Notes: a model not told the origin generated them from the letters alone. Positions 17,731 through 26,409 are shown, numbered from the stretch's first letter. The stretch: DNA of 64,000 nt from Gordonia iterans (GCF_002993285.1 NZ_CP027433.1:2666001-2730000), one strand, 5' to 3'. Numbers and translations are program-made.

Positions 17731-18510
17731 GTGAGCACCACCCGATCCCAGCAACCACCCGGCCTCGACACCGTCGTGGGCAAGGTGACGGCGATCCTGC
17801 ACGCCTTCGGCACCGACGATCCGTACCTGCCCCTGGCCGAACTCGTCCGTCGCACCGGCCTGCACAAGGCCACCGTCCACCGATTGGCCGGTGAGCTCAC
17901 CGCCGCCCGGCTGCTGGAGCGCACCAGCAACGGCTATCGCCTCTCCGGCGGCCTGTTCGAACTCGGCATGCGTGCCTCCGCCGAACGCAGTCTCACCGAG
18001 ATCGCCATGCCCTTTCTGCAAGACGTCTACGACCGGACGCGCGAAACCGTTCATCTCGGAGTGCTGGAAGACCACGAGGTGATGTACGTGGCGAAGATCG
18101 GCGGACATCGTCAGGCGAGCGCGCCCTCCCGGGTCGGCGGCCGGATGCCTTTGCACTGCACCGGAATCGGCAAGGCTCTGCTCGCACACGCCCCGATGGA
18201 GTTGCGTCACGAAGTGCTGACCGGCGCCCTGGTGCGCCGCACCCCGCGCACCATCGTCGCCCCCGGGCTGCTGGAGAAGCATTTGCAGGCGATCCGCGAG
18301 TACAGCGTGGCCTACGAGTACGAGGAATCCGCGCCCGGCATCGCGTGCGTCGCTGCGCCCGTTTTCGACGACGACCGCGCGGTGATCGCGGCGATCAGCG
18401 CCACCGGACCCGTGCATCGATTCCGGCCCGAGCAGCACGCGGACGCGGTGCGCGCCGCCGCCAGTGGTGTCGCGGTGACGCTGCAACGGCGGCGCGACCG
18501 CCAGGGGTGA
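17731..18510 (+). CDS. IclR family transcriptional regulator
   Basis: 259 residues. An N-terminal winged helix-turn-helix (about 15-75, including LAELVRRTGLHKATVHRLAGEL) precedes the IclR effector domain (GRMPLHCTGIGKALLAH, SVAYEYEESAPGIACVAAPVF). The GTG at 17731 is the likely start; upstream in-frame sequence does not look coding. Its divergent position next to the hydratase-dehydrogenase-aldolase operon makes it the probable local regulator, responding to a pathway intermediate. Confidence 0.9.
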   Translation: MSTTRSQQPPGLDTVVGKVTAILHAFGTDDPYLPLAELVRRTGLHKATVHRLAGELTAARLLERTSNGYRLSGGLFELGMRASAERSLTEIAMPFLQDVYDRTRETVHLGVLEDHEVMYVAKIGGHRQASAPSRVGGRMPLHCTGIGKALLAHAPMELRHEVLTGALVRRTPRTIVAPGLLEKHLQAIREYSVAYEYEESAPGIACVAAPVFDDDRAVIAAISATGPVHRFRPEQHADAVRAAASGVAVTLQRRRDRQG

Positions 18511-18535
18511 GCGAACCTCTGCCAGACTGGAGAGC

Positions 18536-19150
18536 GTGATCAAAGTAGGACTGACCGGCGGTATCGGCGCCGGCAAATCGACCGTTGCCCGAACTTTCGT
18601 CGAGCAGGGCGCCTACCTGGTCGACTCCGACGCCATTGCGCGCGAGGTGGTCGCGCCCGGCAGCGCGGGGCTGGCCGCCCTGGTCGAGGCGTTCGGGCCG
18701 GAGATCCTCGACGACCACGGCGCGCTGGACCGCGCCGCCCTCGCGGCGCGCGCGTTCACCGATGCGCAGAGCACTCAGAAGCTCAATGCCGTCACGCATC
18801 CACTGATCGGCGCCCGCACGGCCGAACTCTTCGCGGCGGCGCCCGACGACGCGATCATCCTGCACGACGTACCGCTCCTGGTCGAGAACGGCATGGCACC
18901 GCTGTACGACGCCGTCGTCGTCGTGCACACCGACGCCGATGTGCGCCTGGACCGCCTGGTGCAGCACCGGGGCATGGACCGCGAGGATGCCCGCCAGCGG
19001 ATCGACAAGCAGGCCACCGACGAGCAGCGCCGCGAGGTCGCCGACATCTGGCTCGTCAATCACGGCTCGCCGGAGGAACTCGCCGCAGAGGCGCTCCGCG
19101 TCTGGAACGAGGAGCTGATCCCGTTACGGGACAAGAAGTCCGGCGCGTAG
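18536..19150 (+). CDS. coaE: Dephospho-CoA kinase
   Basis: 204 residues. It phosphorylates the 3'-hydroxyl of dephospho-CoA, the last step of CoA synthesis. Walker A GGIGAGKST (8-16), the VDSDAIAREVV lid region and the HDVPLLVENG segment are all present. It is the short single-domain form; mycobacterial CoaE carries an extra C-terminal UPF0157 domain that is absent here. The GTG at 18536 has a GGAGAG site just upstream. Position beside rpsA matches other Mycobacteriales. Confidence 0.96.
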   Translation: MIKVGLTGGIGAGKSTVARTFVEQGAYLVDSDAIAREVVAPGSAGLAALVEAFGPEILDDHGALDRAALAARAFTDAQSTQKLNAVTHPLIGARTAELFAAAPDDAIILHDVPLLVENGMAPLYDAVVVVHTDADVRLDRLVQHRGMDREDARQRIDKQATDEQRREVADIWLVNHGSPEELAAEALRVWNEELIPLRDKKSGA

Positions 19151-19192
19151 GTCTGCGGGCTGGGAAGCTCGTACGCCTCGGCTAGGTCTCGC

Positions 19193-19288
19193 CTACTCGA
19201 CCACCAGCTTCCTCGATGGTGGTCGAGTAGCCGACGAACGGAGTGAGTCGGCGTATCGAGACCCGGAGTGAGTCGGCGTATCGAGACC
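19193..19288. repeat. Hairpin plus 25-bp direct repeats downstream of coaE
   Basis: A perfect 14-bp inverted repeat (CTACTCGACCACCA at 19193-19206 with its complement at 19217-19230) is followed by two identical 25-bp direct units (19239-19263 and 19264-19288) beginning CGGAGTGAGTCGGCGTATCG. This combination is the dispersed extragenic element known from many actinobacterial genomes. Confidence 0.85.
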
Positions 19289-19298
19289 CGGAACGATG

Positions 19299-19335
19299 CG
19301 ACGAACCCCCGTTCGGTGAGAACGGGGGTTCGTCG
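19299..19335. terminator. Bidirectional terminator between coaE and rpsA
   Basis: Perfect 16-bp arms (19299-19314 and 19320-19335) around a GGTGA loop, with a C5/G5 core, followed by TT on the plus strand. It sits between two convergent genes and should stop transcription from both sides. Confidence 0.85.
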
Positions 19336-19350
19336 TTGCCCTTCGACTAG

Positions 19351-19450
19351 CTCAGGGAGCAAGAACGTCACTCAGGGAGCGAGAACGTCACTCAGGGAGC
19401 GAGAACGTCACTCAGGGAGCGAGAACGTCACTCAGGGAGCAAGAACGCCG
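19351..19450. repeat. Five tandem 20-bp repeats before the rpsA stop
   Basis: Five perfect or near-perfect units of CTCAGGGAGCRAGAACGTCA (19351-19450), preceded by CCCTTCGACTAG. They run up to the last base before the rpsA stop codon. Together with 19193-19335 they fill the entire 301-bp coaE-rpsA gap. Confidence 0.9.
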
Positions 19451-19451
19451 G

Positions 19452-20933
19452 TCAGGAGTTGCCGGTCAGCTTCTCCCGCAGCGCGGCGAGCTGCTCGTCG
19501 CTGGCCAGCGAGCCACCGGTCGAAGCGGCGCCGCTCGACGATGAGCTGCTGCTCGACGACGAGGACGCGGCCGAACCGGTCGAGCTGGAGTAGTCGCCGG
19601 CGTTCTCGGCCTCGGCGGCCGCGGCGGCGAACTTCTCCATCTGAGCGGTGTGCATCTTGTGACGGCGCTCCGCCTCGGCGTAGCGGCCCTCCCACTCCTC
19701 ACGCTGAGTGTCGTAGCCCTCGAGCCACTCGTTGGTCTCGGCGTCGAAGCCCTCGGGGAAGATGTAGTTGCCCTGCTCGTCGTAGCTGTCGGCCATGCCG
19801 TACTTCGACGGGTCGAACTCCTCGGTGTAGTCCTCGTTGGCCTGCTTCAGCGACAGCGAGATCCGGCGGCGCTCCAGGTCGATGTCGATGACCTTGACCA
19901 TCGCGTCGTCGCCCACGGCCACGACCTGGTCCGGCACCTCGACGTGACGCTCGGCCAGCTCCGAGATGTGCACCAGGCCCTCGATGCCCTCCTCGACGCG
20001 CACGAAGGCGCCGAACGGCACGAGCTTGGTGACCTTGCCCGGCACGATCTGGCCGATCGCGTGGGTGCGGGCGAACTGGCGCCACGGGTCTTCCTGAGTC
20101 GCCTTGAGCGAGAGCGAGACGCGCTCGCGGTCCATGTCGACGTCGAGCACCTCGACGGTGACCTCGTCGCCCACGGCCACGACCTCGGAGGGGTGGTCGA
20201 TGTGCTTCCAGGACAGCTCCGAGACGTGCACCAGGCCGTCGACGCCGCCGAGGTCGACGAATGCGCCGAAGTTGACGATCGAGCTGACGACGCCCTTGCG
20301 GACCTGACCCTTGGCCAGCTTGTTGAGGAACTCGCTGCGGACCTCGGACTGCGTCTGCTCGAGCCACGCACGGCGCGACAGGACCACGTTGTTGCGGTTC
20401 TTGTCGAGCTCGATGATCTTGGCCTCGACCTCCTTGCCGATGTACGGCTGCAGGTCGCGGACGCGACGCATCTCCACCAGCGAAGCCGGGAGGAAGCCGC
20501 GCAGGCCGATGTCCAGGATCAGGCCGCCCTTGACGACCTCGATGACGGTGCCCTTGACGGCCTCGTCGCGCTCCTTGAGCTCCTCGATGGTGCCCCAGGC
20601 CCGCTCGTACTGAGCGCGCTTCTTCGACAGAATGAGGCGGCCTTCCTTGTCCTCCTTGGTGAGAACAAGGGCTTCGACCTCGTCGCCGACCTCGACGACT
20701 TCGCTCGGGTCGACATCGTGCTTGATCGACAGCTCACGCGAGGGGATGACGCCCTCGGTCTTGTAGCCGATGTCAAGCAGAACCTCGTCGCGATCGACCT
20801 TCACGATGGTGCCTTCGACGATGTCGCCATCGTTGAAGTACTTGATCGTGGAGTCGATGGCGGCGAGGAAGTCCTCAGCCGAGCCGATGTCATTGACGGC
20901 TACTTGCGGCGAGGTGATCGTGGGGGACGACAT
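19452..20933 (-). CDS. rpsA: 30S ribosomal protein S1
   Basis: 493 residues. S1 binds mRNA at the small subunit. Four S1 RNA-binding domains start near residues 36, 123, 209 and 294 (for example GDIVEGTIVKVDRDEVLLDIG and VPGKVTKLVPFGAFVRVEEG). The C-terminal tail has a charged segment and then a serine-rich run (11 consecutive Ser) before SDEQLAALREKLTG. The start is the ATG at 20933 (MSSPTITSPQVAV); the frame is open to 20999 but that part does not match the family. A -10 candidate lies about 180 bp upstream, giving a long leader in which translational control is possible. Confidence 0.98.
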   Translation of the reverse strand: MSSPTITSPQVAVNDIGSAEDFLAAIDSTIKYFNDGDIVEGTIVKVDRDEVLLDIGYKTEGVIPSRELSIKHDVDPSEVVEVGDEVEALVLTKEDKEGRLILSKKRAQYERAWGTIEELKERDEAVKGTVIEVVKGGLILDIGLRGFLPASLVEMRRVRDLQPYIGKEVEAKIIELDKNRNNVVLSRRAWLEQTQSEVRSEFLNKLAKGQVRKGVVSSIVNFGAFVDLGGVDGLVHVSELSWKHIDHPSEVVAVGDEVTVEVLDVDMDRERVSLSLKATQEDPWRQFARTHAIGQIVPGKVTKLVPFGAFVRVEEGIEGLVHISELAERHVEVPDQVVAVGDDAMVKVIDIDLERRRISLSLKQANEDYTEEFDPSKYGMADSYDEQGNYIFPEGFDAETNEWLEGYDTQREEWEGRYAEAERRHKMHTAQMEKFAAAAAEAENAGDYSSSTGSAASSSSSSSSSSSGAASTGGSLASDEQLAALREKLTGNS

Positions 20934-21110
20934 GTGTTGAGTTGCTCCGGACAGGTAGGTAGTAGTGGACGGCTTCGCCTGACGCCCTTCCCGGAACACA
21001 TTCGTGCTGGTCGAGCGGGGTTCTGCCGGTTTTCTGGTCCGGCTTCGCGACCGCTCCCCGAGGGGTGGCGTGCGACGCCGGGAACGCGTGCATCGCGCAC
21101 ACGCGTGTCC

Positions 21111-21116
21111 AGGCTA
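21111..21116 (-). promoter_or_regulatory. Candidate -10 box of rpsA
   Basis: TAGCCT on the minus strand has a TTGTGC element 18 bp upstream. It would give an rpsA leader of roughly 170 nt. The 262-bp gap (20934-21195) otherwise holds only GC-rich hairpin-prone sequence. Confidence 0.4.
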
Positions 21117-21195
21117 CTCCACCGCGTCTGCGCTGCACAAACGGGCCGCGGTCGTCGGACCCGGGTCCCGCCGGCGACAGTACGCTCTACAGACC

Positions 21196-22053
21196 ATGAC
21201 GGCTCACTCCCCTCGGCCCCCGCGCGTCCTCGGCCCCATCGACTCCGCTACCAGCGAGGCCGCGAACCGCTCGTGGTGGGACGGCGAGGCCGACGACTAT
21301 CAGGCCGAGCACGGGACGTTCCTCGGGAACCACGTCCCGGGCGGTGACTTCGTGTGGGGGCCGGAGCGGCTCCGGGAGGAGGAAGTCGGTCTACTCGGGG
21401 ACGTCGACGGTCTGGACGTCCTCGAAATCGGTTGCGGCTCTGCCCCTTGTGCACGCTGGCTGGCCGCGCGAGGCGCGCGCGTCGTCGGATTGGACGTCTC
21501 GGCGGGAATGCTCGCTCACGCGCTGCGAGCGATGACGAACGACGACCGGCGCGTTCCCCTGGTGCTCGCCGGGGCCGAACACCTGCCCTTCGCCGACGAG
21601 TCCTTCGACATCGCCTGTTCCGCGTTCGGCGCGATCCCGTTCGTCGCCGACTCCGCCCGCGCGATGCGCGAAGCGGCCCGCGTGCTGCGCCCCGGCGGGC
21701 GTTGGGTGTTCGCCACCAATCACCCGATGCGCTGGATGTTCCTCGACGATCCGGGACCGGAGGGACTGCGCGTGCAGCTCTCCTATTTCGACCGCACTCC
21801 GTATTCGGAGACCGACGACGACGGAAGCGTCACCTATGTCGAGCACCATCGCACCATGGGCGACCGGATCCGGGAGATCGTCGCGGCCGGACTGATCGTC
21901 GACGACGTCGTCGAACCGGAGTGGCCCGACGATCTCGACGCCGAGTGGGGCCAGTGGTCTCCCCTGCGCGGAGCCTTCTTCCCCGGCACCGCGATCTTCG
22001 TGTGCCGCAAGCCCGACGGTAGTCAGACGAGGAGCCTCACTCCGAAGGGCTGA
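21196..22053 (+). CDS. Class I SAM-dependent methyltransferase
   Basis: 285 residues. Motif I VLEIGCGSAP lies near residue 75, with GLDVSAGML, the acidic post-motif LPFADESFDIACSAF and the VLRPGGRWVFA motif. The substrate is unknown. The ATG at 21196 follows TACGCT (21181-21186) by 9 bp with no ribosome site, suggesting a leaderless message; the open frame back to 21004 is not used. A methyltransferase beside rpsA is common in Mycobacteriales. Its 3' end overlaps the convergent GNAT gene by 31 bp. Confidence 0.9.
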   Translation: MTAHSPRPPRVLGPIDSATSEAANRSWWDGEADDYQAEHGTFLGNHVPGGDFVWGPERLREEEVGLLGDVDGLDVLEIGCGSAPCARWLAARGARVVGLDVSAGMLAHALRAMTNDDRRVPLVLAGAEHLPFADESFDIACSAFGAIPFVADSARAMREAARVLRPGGRWVFATNHPMRWMFLDDPGPEGLRVQLSYFDRTPYSETDDDGSVTYVEHHRTMGDRIREIVAAGLIVDDVVEPEWPDDLDAEWGQWSPLRGAFFPGTAIFVCRKPDGSQTRSLTPKG

Positions 22054-22535
22054 TATCCCTCGGCACTCGGACCCCGGAGCGGTGCGACGCCATCGAGACG
22101 ATCTGCCAATCCGAGACTCCCGATGTTGTCGACATGGATCTTGCCCCAGACCTGAGCCTGTGCACAGCCATGGGCGTTCGCTTCGTCGCGGACTCGTCCG
22201 TAGAGCTCCTCGATCAGCCGATCCGCCATGCGGCCACCGCGACGCCGATACGCCGGCGCCACACCAACACTCTGGACGAACACCTCCAGAACCTCCGTAC
22301 GCAACATCACCTCAAGCACCGCAGCCGCGACCAGCTCGGCGTTGCAGTACCCTACGACCACGAATGCCGATTGGGGGAGCGTGGTCGCGCAACGCCTGAT
22401 GATCTTCTCGGCCTCCACCTCCTGCGGTCGGAGATCTCGGGTCTCCGGCATAGTGCAGGAGAAGCCGGCAAGACACTTCGCCTGTCGCTTCGTATCCAGG
22501 CGTGCCCATTCAATCGTCTCGAACTCTTCGATCAC
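22023..22535 (-). CDS. GNAT family N-acetyltransferase
   Basis: 170 residues. The acetyl-CoA signature is VQSVGVAPAYRRRGGRMADRL (motif A, R/Q-x-x-G-x-G/A variant), preceded by an AAVLEVMLR beta strand. The acceptor is unknown. The ATG overlaps the stop of the XRE-ImmA gene (ATGA), so the two are expressed as a unit. The pair is visibly less GC-rich than flanking rpsA and the ABC genes, which suggests horizontal arrival. GNAT enzymes beside antitoxin-like regulators can be tRNA-acetylating toxins, but the pairing here is with a metalloprotease-regulator. Confidence 0.82.
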   Translation of the reverse strand: MIEEFETIEWARLDTKRQAKCLAGFSCTMPETRDLRPQEVEAEKIIRRCATTLPQSAFVVVGYCNAELVAAAVLEVMLRTEVLEVFVQSVGVAPAYRRRGGRMADRLIEELYGRVRDEANAHGCAQAQVWGKIHVDNIGSLGLADRLDGVAPLRGPSAEGYQPFGVRLLV

Positions 22536-23674
22536 GACACCACGGCTGTCGGCCAGTCCAGTTCCTCGCCGTCACCGAAATCCGGACGTGTGAGCCTGTC
22601 CAGTCGCGCTTCGACCGCACTCTCGTCCACGACGACTTCCTCGACCGCCACATCCAGAACCCAGGCCAACGCAGCGGGACCGGCCCGACCGTCCTCAACC
22701 CGTTCACCCAGTTCAGCGATGAGCCGTACCGGGAAGCGTCGAGACGCGGCGTCACGTTCCCGTTCGGCCTTCTCCTGCGCAGAGAAGTACCGGCGGACCA
22801 AGGACGGCGTAGACATGCCGACTGCAGCCACGACAGCCGGCGACTGGTCGATTCTCAGGTACGCGAGACGTCGTTTGAGTGCAGCTGTCGATACGCCGTG
22901 CTCCCAGACGAACTGGGCCACATCAGGTTCGTCCGCTGCCGACCAGTCCAGCCCCCTCATCAGCGAGCGAGGCAGAAGCAGATCTGCCGCGAAGAGGTCT
23001 GCCTGACGCTCATTCTCCTGATACGTATCCTCCGACTGATCAGCATCGTGGTGTTTCAGCGCGAGGTGCCCGAGTTCGTGGGCGAGAGACCAATTGCTCC
23101 GATACCAGTACGCCTCCGTCGGCAGGATGATCACTCCCCGCTCGCCGATGGTCAGCGAATACGCGGTGGACAGGCCGGGGATGCGCACAACGTCAACACC
23201 GAAGACCGCCTCGATCCTATCGGCGAACGGACGAACGAAATCCTCACCGAGAGCTGTGGCGACACCCGCCGCATCGGTCGCGATCCGGGCACTGGCGCCC
23301 ATTCCCTCGGACCCTGCGCTCGTATGGTTCTTCGGGTACGCAGCGCGATAGGCCTCAACCACTCGGTTCACCAGCCCCTCGTCACTCGCACGTCCGGGAT
23401 TCACCCGTTTTTGCGTGTCATGATCCCAATCATGACGCGCAGCAACCTGCAGCCGATGTGGGTCGCGCCGACCTGTAGCGAGCCAGTGCATGTCGACGCC
23501 GAACAGCTCCGCGAACCTGACCAGCTCCAGGGGGGAGAAACCGCGATGACCGTTGAGAGCGCGGGACAACGCATCCGGCGTCATAGCCACCTTCTTGGCA
23601 AGCACAGCTTGGCTCATGCCTGCTGGCGTGAGACCACGAATCCGCTGTCCGATTTCGAGAGTGGTGGCGTCCAT
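22532..23674 (-). CDS. XRE-type HTH fused to ImmA/IrrE metallopeptidase
   Basis: 380 residues. An N-terminal helix-turn-helix (about 5-70, SQAVLAKKVAMTPDALSRALNG) is joined to an ImmA/IrrE zinc-protease domain with the HELGH motif at 199-203 and a downstream ERQADLFAADLLLP helix supplying the third ligand. Such fusions cleave or sense repressors and control stress, phage or mobile-element genes. The ATG at 23674 follows a TAGCCT -10 box by 6 bp. It is coupled to the GNAT gene by an ATGA overlap. The C-terminal 100 residues are unassigned. Confidence 0.88.
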   Translation of the reverse strand: MDATTLEIGQRIRGLTPAGMSQAVLAKKVAMTPDALSRALNGHRGFSPLELVRFAELFGVDMHWLATGRRDPHRLQVAARHDWDHDTQKRVNPGRASDEGLVNRVVEAYRAAYPKNHTSAGSEGMGASARIATDAAGVATALGEDFVRPFADRIEAVFGVDVVRIPGLSTAYSLTIGERGVIILPTEAYWYRSNWSLAHELGHLALKHHDADQSEDTYQENERQADLFAADLLLPRSLMRGLDWSAADEPDVAQFVWEHGVSTAALKRRLAYLRIDQSPAVVAAVGMSTPSLVRRYFSAQEKAERERDAASRRFPVRLIAELGERVEDGRAGPAALAWVLDVAVEEVVVDESAVEARLDRLTRPDFGDGEELDWPTAVVS

Positions 23675-23680
23675 GACTCC

Positions 23681-23709
23681 AGGCTACGCGGGCGTTGGGA
23701 AAATACCAA
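23681..23709 (-). promoter_or_regulatory. Promoter and possible operator of the XRE-ImmA gene
   Basis: TAGCCT (23681-23686 on the minus strand) lies 6 bp before the ATG. Just upstream a small inverted repeat TTGG-7-CCAA (23695-23709) lies in the only AT-rich patch of the 50-bp gap and could be an autoregulatory site. Confidence 0.45.
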
Positions 23710-23724
23710 TCGCCCAGAGCGCGG

Positions 23725-24507
23725 TCAAAGCAGCTTGGACAGAAAGGTCTGGGTGCGCTCGTGCCGGGGGTTCTCCAGCATCTCGCGCGGATTCCCGCGT
23801 TCGACGACGACGCCGTCGGCCATGAAGACCAGCTGGTCGGCGACCTCCCGCGCGAAGCCCATCTCGTGGGTCACCACGAGCATCGTCATGCCGGCTTGCG
23901 CGAGGTCGCGCATGACGGCCAGGACGTCGCCCACCAGCTCCGGGTCCAGGGCCGAGGTCGGCTCGTCGAAGAGCATCAGCTTCGGGTCCATGGCCAGCGC
24001 CCGGGCGATCGCGACTCGCTGCTGCTGGCCCCCGGAGAGCTGGGCCGGATAGGCATCGGCCTTGCTGGCCAGACCGACTTTATCGAGGAGGTCCTCCGCA
24101 CGCGCCACCGCCTCGTCGCGCGACTGACCCTTCACGAGCATCGGCGCCTCGATGACGTTCGCCAGCACGGTGCGGTGCGGGAACAGGTTGAAGTGCTGGA
24201 AGACCATGCCGATGTCGCGGCGCTGCTTGGCCGCATCGCGCGGACTCATCTCGTAGAGCTTGTTGCCGCGCTCGCGGTAGCCGATCAGTTCGCCGTCGAC
24301 CCGCAGCCGGCCGGCGTTGACCTTCTCCAGGTGGTTGACGCAGCGCAAGAAGGTCGATTTGCCCGAGCCCGACGGTCCGATCAAGCACGCCACCTCGCCG
24401 TGTCCGACCTCCAGCGAAATGCCGCGCAGCACCTGCAGCGCGCCGAAGCTCTTGCAGACGTCCTCGGCGACGACCATCGACGCTCGTCCGGAACCCGGCG
24501 CGCTCAT
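23725..24507 (-). CDS. glnQ: Polar amino-acid ABC transporter ATP-binding protein
   Basis: 260 residues. Walker A GPSGSGKST (44-52), signature LSGGQQQR, Walker B LMLFDEPTSALDP and the H-loop VVTHEMGF are intact. The overall sequence is of the GlnQ/HisP type that powers uptake of glutamine, glutamate or other polar amino acids. The ATG at 24507 overlaps the permease stop (ATGA). Third gene of the SBP-permease-ATPase operon. Confidence 0.95.
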   Translation of the reverse strand: MSAPGSGRASMVVAEDVCKSFGALQVLRGISLEVGHGEVACLIGPSGSGKSTFLRCVNHLEKVNAGRLRVDGELIGYRERGNKLYEMSPRDAAKQRRDIGMVFQHFNLFPHRTVLANVIEAPMLVKGQSRDEAVARAEDLLDKVGLASKADAYPAQLSGGQQQRVAIARALAMDPKLMLFDEPTSALDPELVGDVLAVMRDLAQAGMTMLVVTHEMGFAREVADQLVFMADGVVVERGNPREMLENPRHERTQTFLSKLL

Positions 24508-25457
24508 CGGCCGCCCTCCAGCGTCTCGGCCTGCGCCAGGTCCTCGAGCTGTCGATCGCTGAGCATCCGGCTGGCACCCTTCGAGTAGTACTTCTCCAGA
24601 TAGTGCTGGCCGACCATCAGAACGCTGGTGATCGCCAGATACCACGTCGACGCGACCAGCAGCATCGGGATCGGCTGGAAGTTCAGACTCGCGATGTCCC
24701 GCGAGCGTCCGTACAGCTCCAGCGAGAAGGGTATGGCGGTGACCAGCGACGTCGTCTTCAGCATGCTGATCAGTTCGTTGCCGGTCGGCGGGATGATCAC
24801 CCGCATCGCCTGCGGAAGCACCACGCGGCGCATGGTCTGCGCCCACGTCATGCCCAGAGCGACCGACGCCTCCGTCTGTCCTTCGTTGACCGACGTGATG
24901 CCGGCGCGCACGATCTCGGCCATGTACGCCGCCTCGTTGAGGCCGAGACCGATGATCGCGAACAGGAACGCGGCGTTCATCGATTGAACGTCGATGTGGA
25001 AGAACTGCGGGCCGAAGGGGATTCCGAGGTCGATCTGCTTGTAGATCGACCCGAACAGGCCCCACAGCACCAGCTGCACATACACCGGTGTGCCCCGGAA
25101 GATCCACAGGTACACCCACGCCACCGACCGCAGGACAGGGTTCGGCGAGAGCCGCATCACGGCCAGCAGCACACCCAGCACCACACCGAGGACCATCGCG
25201 CAGGCGGTCAGGGCCAGCGTCCACCCGGCGGCTTCGATGATCCGCGTGTCGAAGAGGTAATCGAAGTAGGTGTTCCAGCGGTAGGCCTCGTTGGTGGCGG
25301 CGCCGTAGACGAAGAGCCCGGCGAGCACCAGGATCACGACCGCGGCGATCCACTGCCCGGGATGCCGCAACGGCACCGCCTTGATCGGATCCGGCGAGGG
25401 GCGATCCGGGGCCGTCGTACCTGCCGACGAGTGGTCTGGGGATTTCGGTTCGGTCAT
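24504..25457 (-). CDS. Amino-acid ABC transporter permease
   Basis: 317 residues. It has a hydrophilic Pro-rich N-terminus (1-35), then about five to six membrane helices and the permease loop EAAYMAEIVRAGITSVNEGQ-EA (EAA motif) that docks on the ATPase. One permease gene is present, so the transporter is probably a homodimer of it. The start overlaps the substrate-binding protein's stop by 4 bp (ATGA). Confidence 0.94.
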   Translation of the reverse strand: MTEPKSPDHSSAGTTAPDRPSPDPIKAVPLRHPGQWIAAVVILVLAGLFVYGAATNEAYRWNTYFDYLFDTRIIEAAGWTLALTACAMVLGVVLGVLLAVMRLSPNPVLRSVAWVYLWIFRGTPVYVQLVLWGLFGSIYKQIDLGIPFGPQFFHIDVQSMNAAFLFAIIGLGLNEAAYMAEIVRAGITSVNEGQTEASVALGMTWAQTMRRVVLPQAMRVIIPPTGNELISMLKTTSLVTAIPFSLELYGRSRDIASLNFQPIPMLLVASTWYLAITSVLMVGQHYLEKYYSKGASRMLSDRQLEDLAQAETLEGGR

Positions 25458-26386
25458 CCGGTCGCTCCGTTGATCTGCGAGAGGTCGATCATGCCTGCTT
25501 CGACGCCCCAGTGCTCGGCGATGGTCTGGTAGTAGCCGTTGTCGATCAGGTACTGCACCGCCCGGTTGATCGCCGTGGCCAGCTCCGACCCCTTGCGCAC
25601 CGGGATGCCGTAAGGTGCGGCGTCATAGATCGGGCCGACCAGTTCCAGGTGCTCACCGATCTTGGCCGTCTTCGTCACCGCGTACGCACTCACCGGCGAA
25701 TCGGCCGAAAAGGCGTCGATCTTGCCCAGCAACAGTGCGGTGACAGCTTGATCCTGGGCGTCGAACTTCTGCTTGTCGATCGGTGGTTTCCCGGCGGCCA
25801 CGCAGGCCGCGCTCTTGGCGGGGACCTCGTCGGTGTCCTCGACCGTCGTCGACTGCACGCCGACGCGGCGCCCACACGCGTCGTCCGGGTCGATGTCGTC
25901 GCCGGCCCGCTGCACCCACTGCACGCCCGCGCGGTAATAGGTGACGAAGTCGACCTGCTCCTCGCGGTCGAGCGTGTCGGTGAACGAGGAGATCCCGGCG
26001 TCGTAGGTTCCGGCCTGAATCGCCGGGATGATCTTGTCGAAGTCGGACTCGAAGTACACCACCCGAAGTCCCAGGACCTGGCCGATCGCGTTCATCAGAT
26101 CGATGTCGAAGCCGATGATCCGGCCGTCCTTGTCCTTGAACTCATTGGGCTGGTAGGGCGGATTGGTGCCGACCCGCAGCACCCCGCTCTGGGCGATCTT
26201 CGGCGGCACCAGCGCCGCGATCTCCGGCTGCTTCGCGACGTCCACCGAGATGGGCTGCACGTCGAGCCAGGACTCGTCGTTGGTGCACGCGGTGATGCCC
26301 AGGAGTGCGAGGACGGTCAGCACCGCCCCGAGCGCTCGCAGCCGTCGGCGCCGCAATCGAACCACCCTCTTCCCGGCCGGTGACAT
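25454..26386 (-). CDS. Amino-acid ABC transporter substrate-binding lipoprotein
   Basis: 310 residues. A basic N-terminus and hydrophobic stretch end in the lipobox ITAC (Cys34). The body is a type-II (SBP_bac_3) protein: GVLRVGTNPPYQPNEF, GFDIDLMNAIGQVLGL, YDAGISSFTDTLDREEQVDF and RVGVQSTTVEDTDE. The ligand is likely a polar or charged amino acid but cannot be fixed. The ATG at 26386 is preferred; the open frame further upstream runs antisense to the next gene. It lies 23 bp after the dehydrogenase stop, so the dehydrogenase may belong to the same operon. Confidence 0.92.
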   Translation of the reverse strand: MSPAGKRVVRLRRRRLRALGAVLTVLALLGITACTNDESWLDVQPISVDVAKQPEIAALVPPKIAQSGVLRVGTNPPYQPNEFKDKDGRIIGFDIDLMNAIGQVLGLRVVYFESDFDKIIPAIQAGTYDAGISSFTDTLDREEQVDFVTYYRAGVQWVQRAGDDIDPDDACGRRVGVQSTTVEDTDEVPAKSAACVAAGKPPIDKQKFDAQDQAVTALLLGKIDAFSADSPVSAYAVTKTAKIGEHLELVGPIYDAAPYGIPVRKGSELATAINRAVQYLIDNGYYQTIAEHWGVEAGMIDLSQINGATG

Positions 26387-26409
26387 CGGCCCCACCGGCG
26401 AAGACGAAA

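Noticed and set aside
19351-19450. Possible CRISPR array
   Set aside because: The units are contiguous 20-bp tandem repeats without unique spacers, and no cas genes are present. The same holds for the arrays at 4.9, 27.5 and 62.7 kb.
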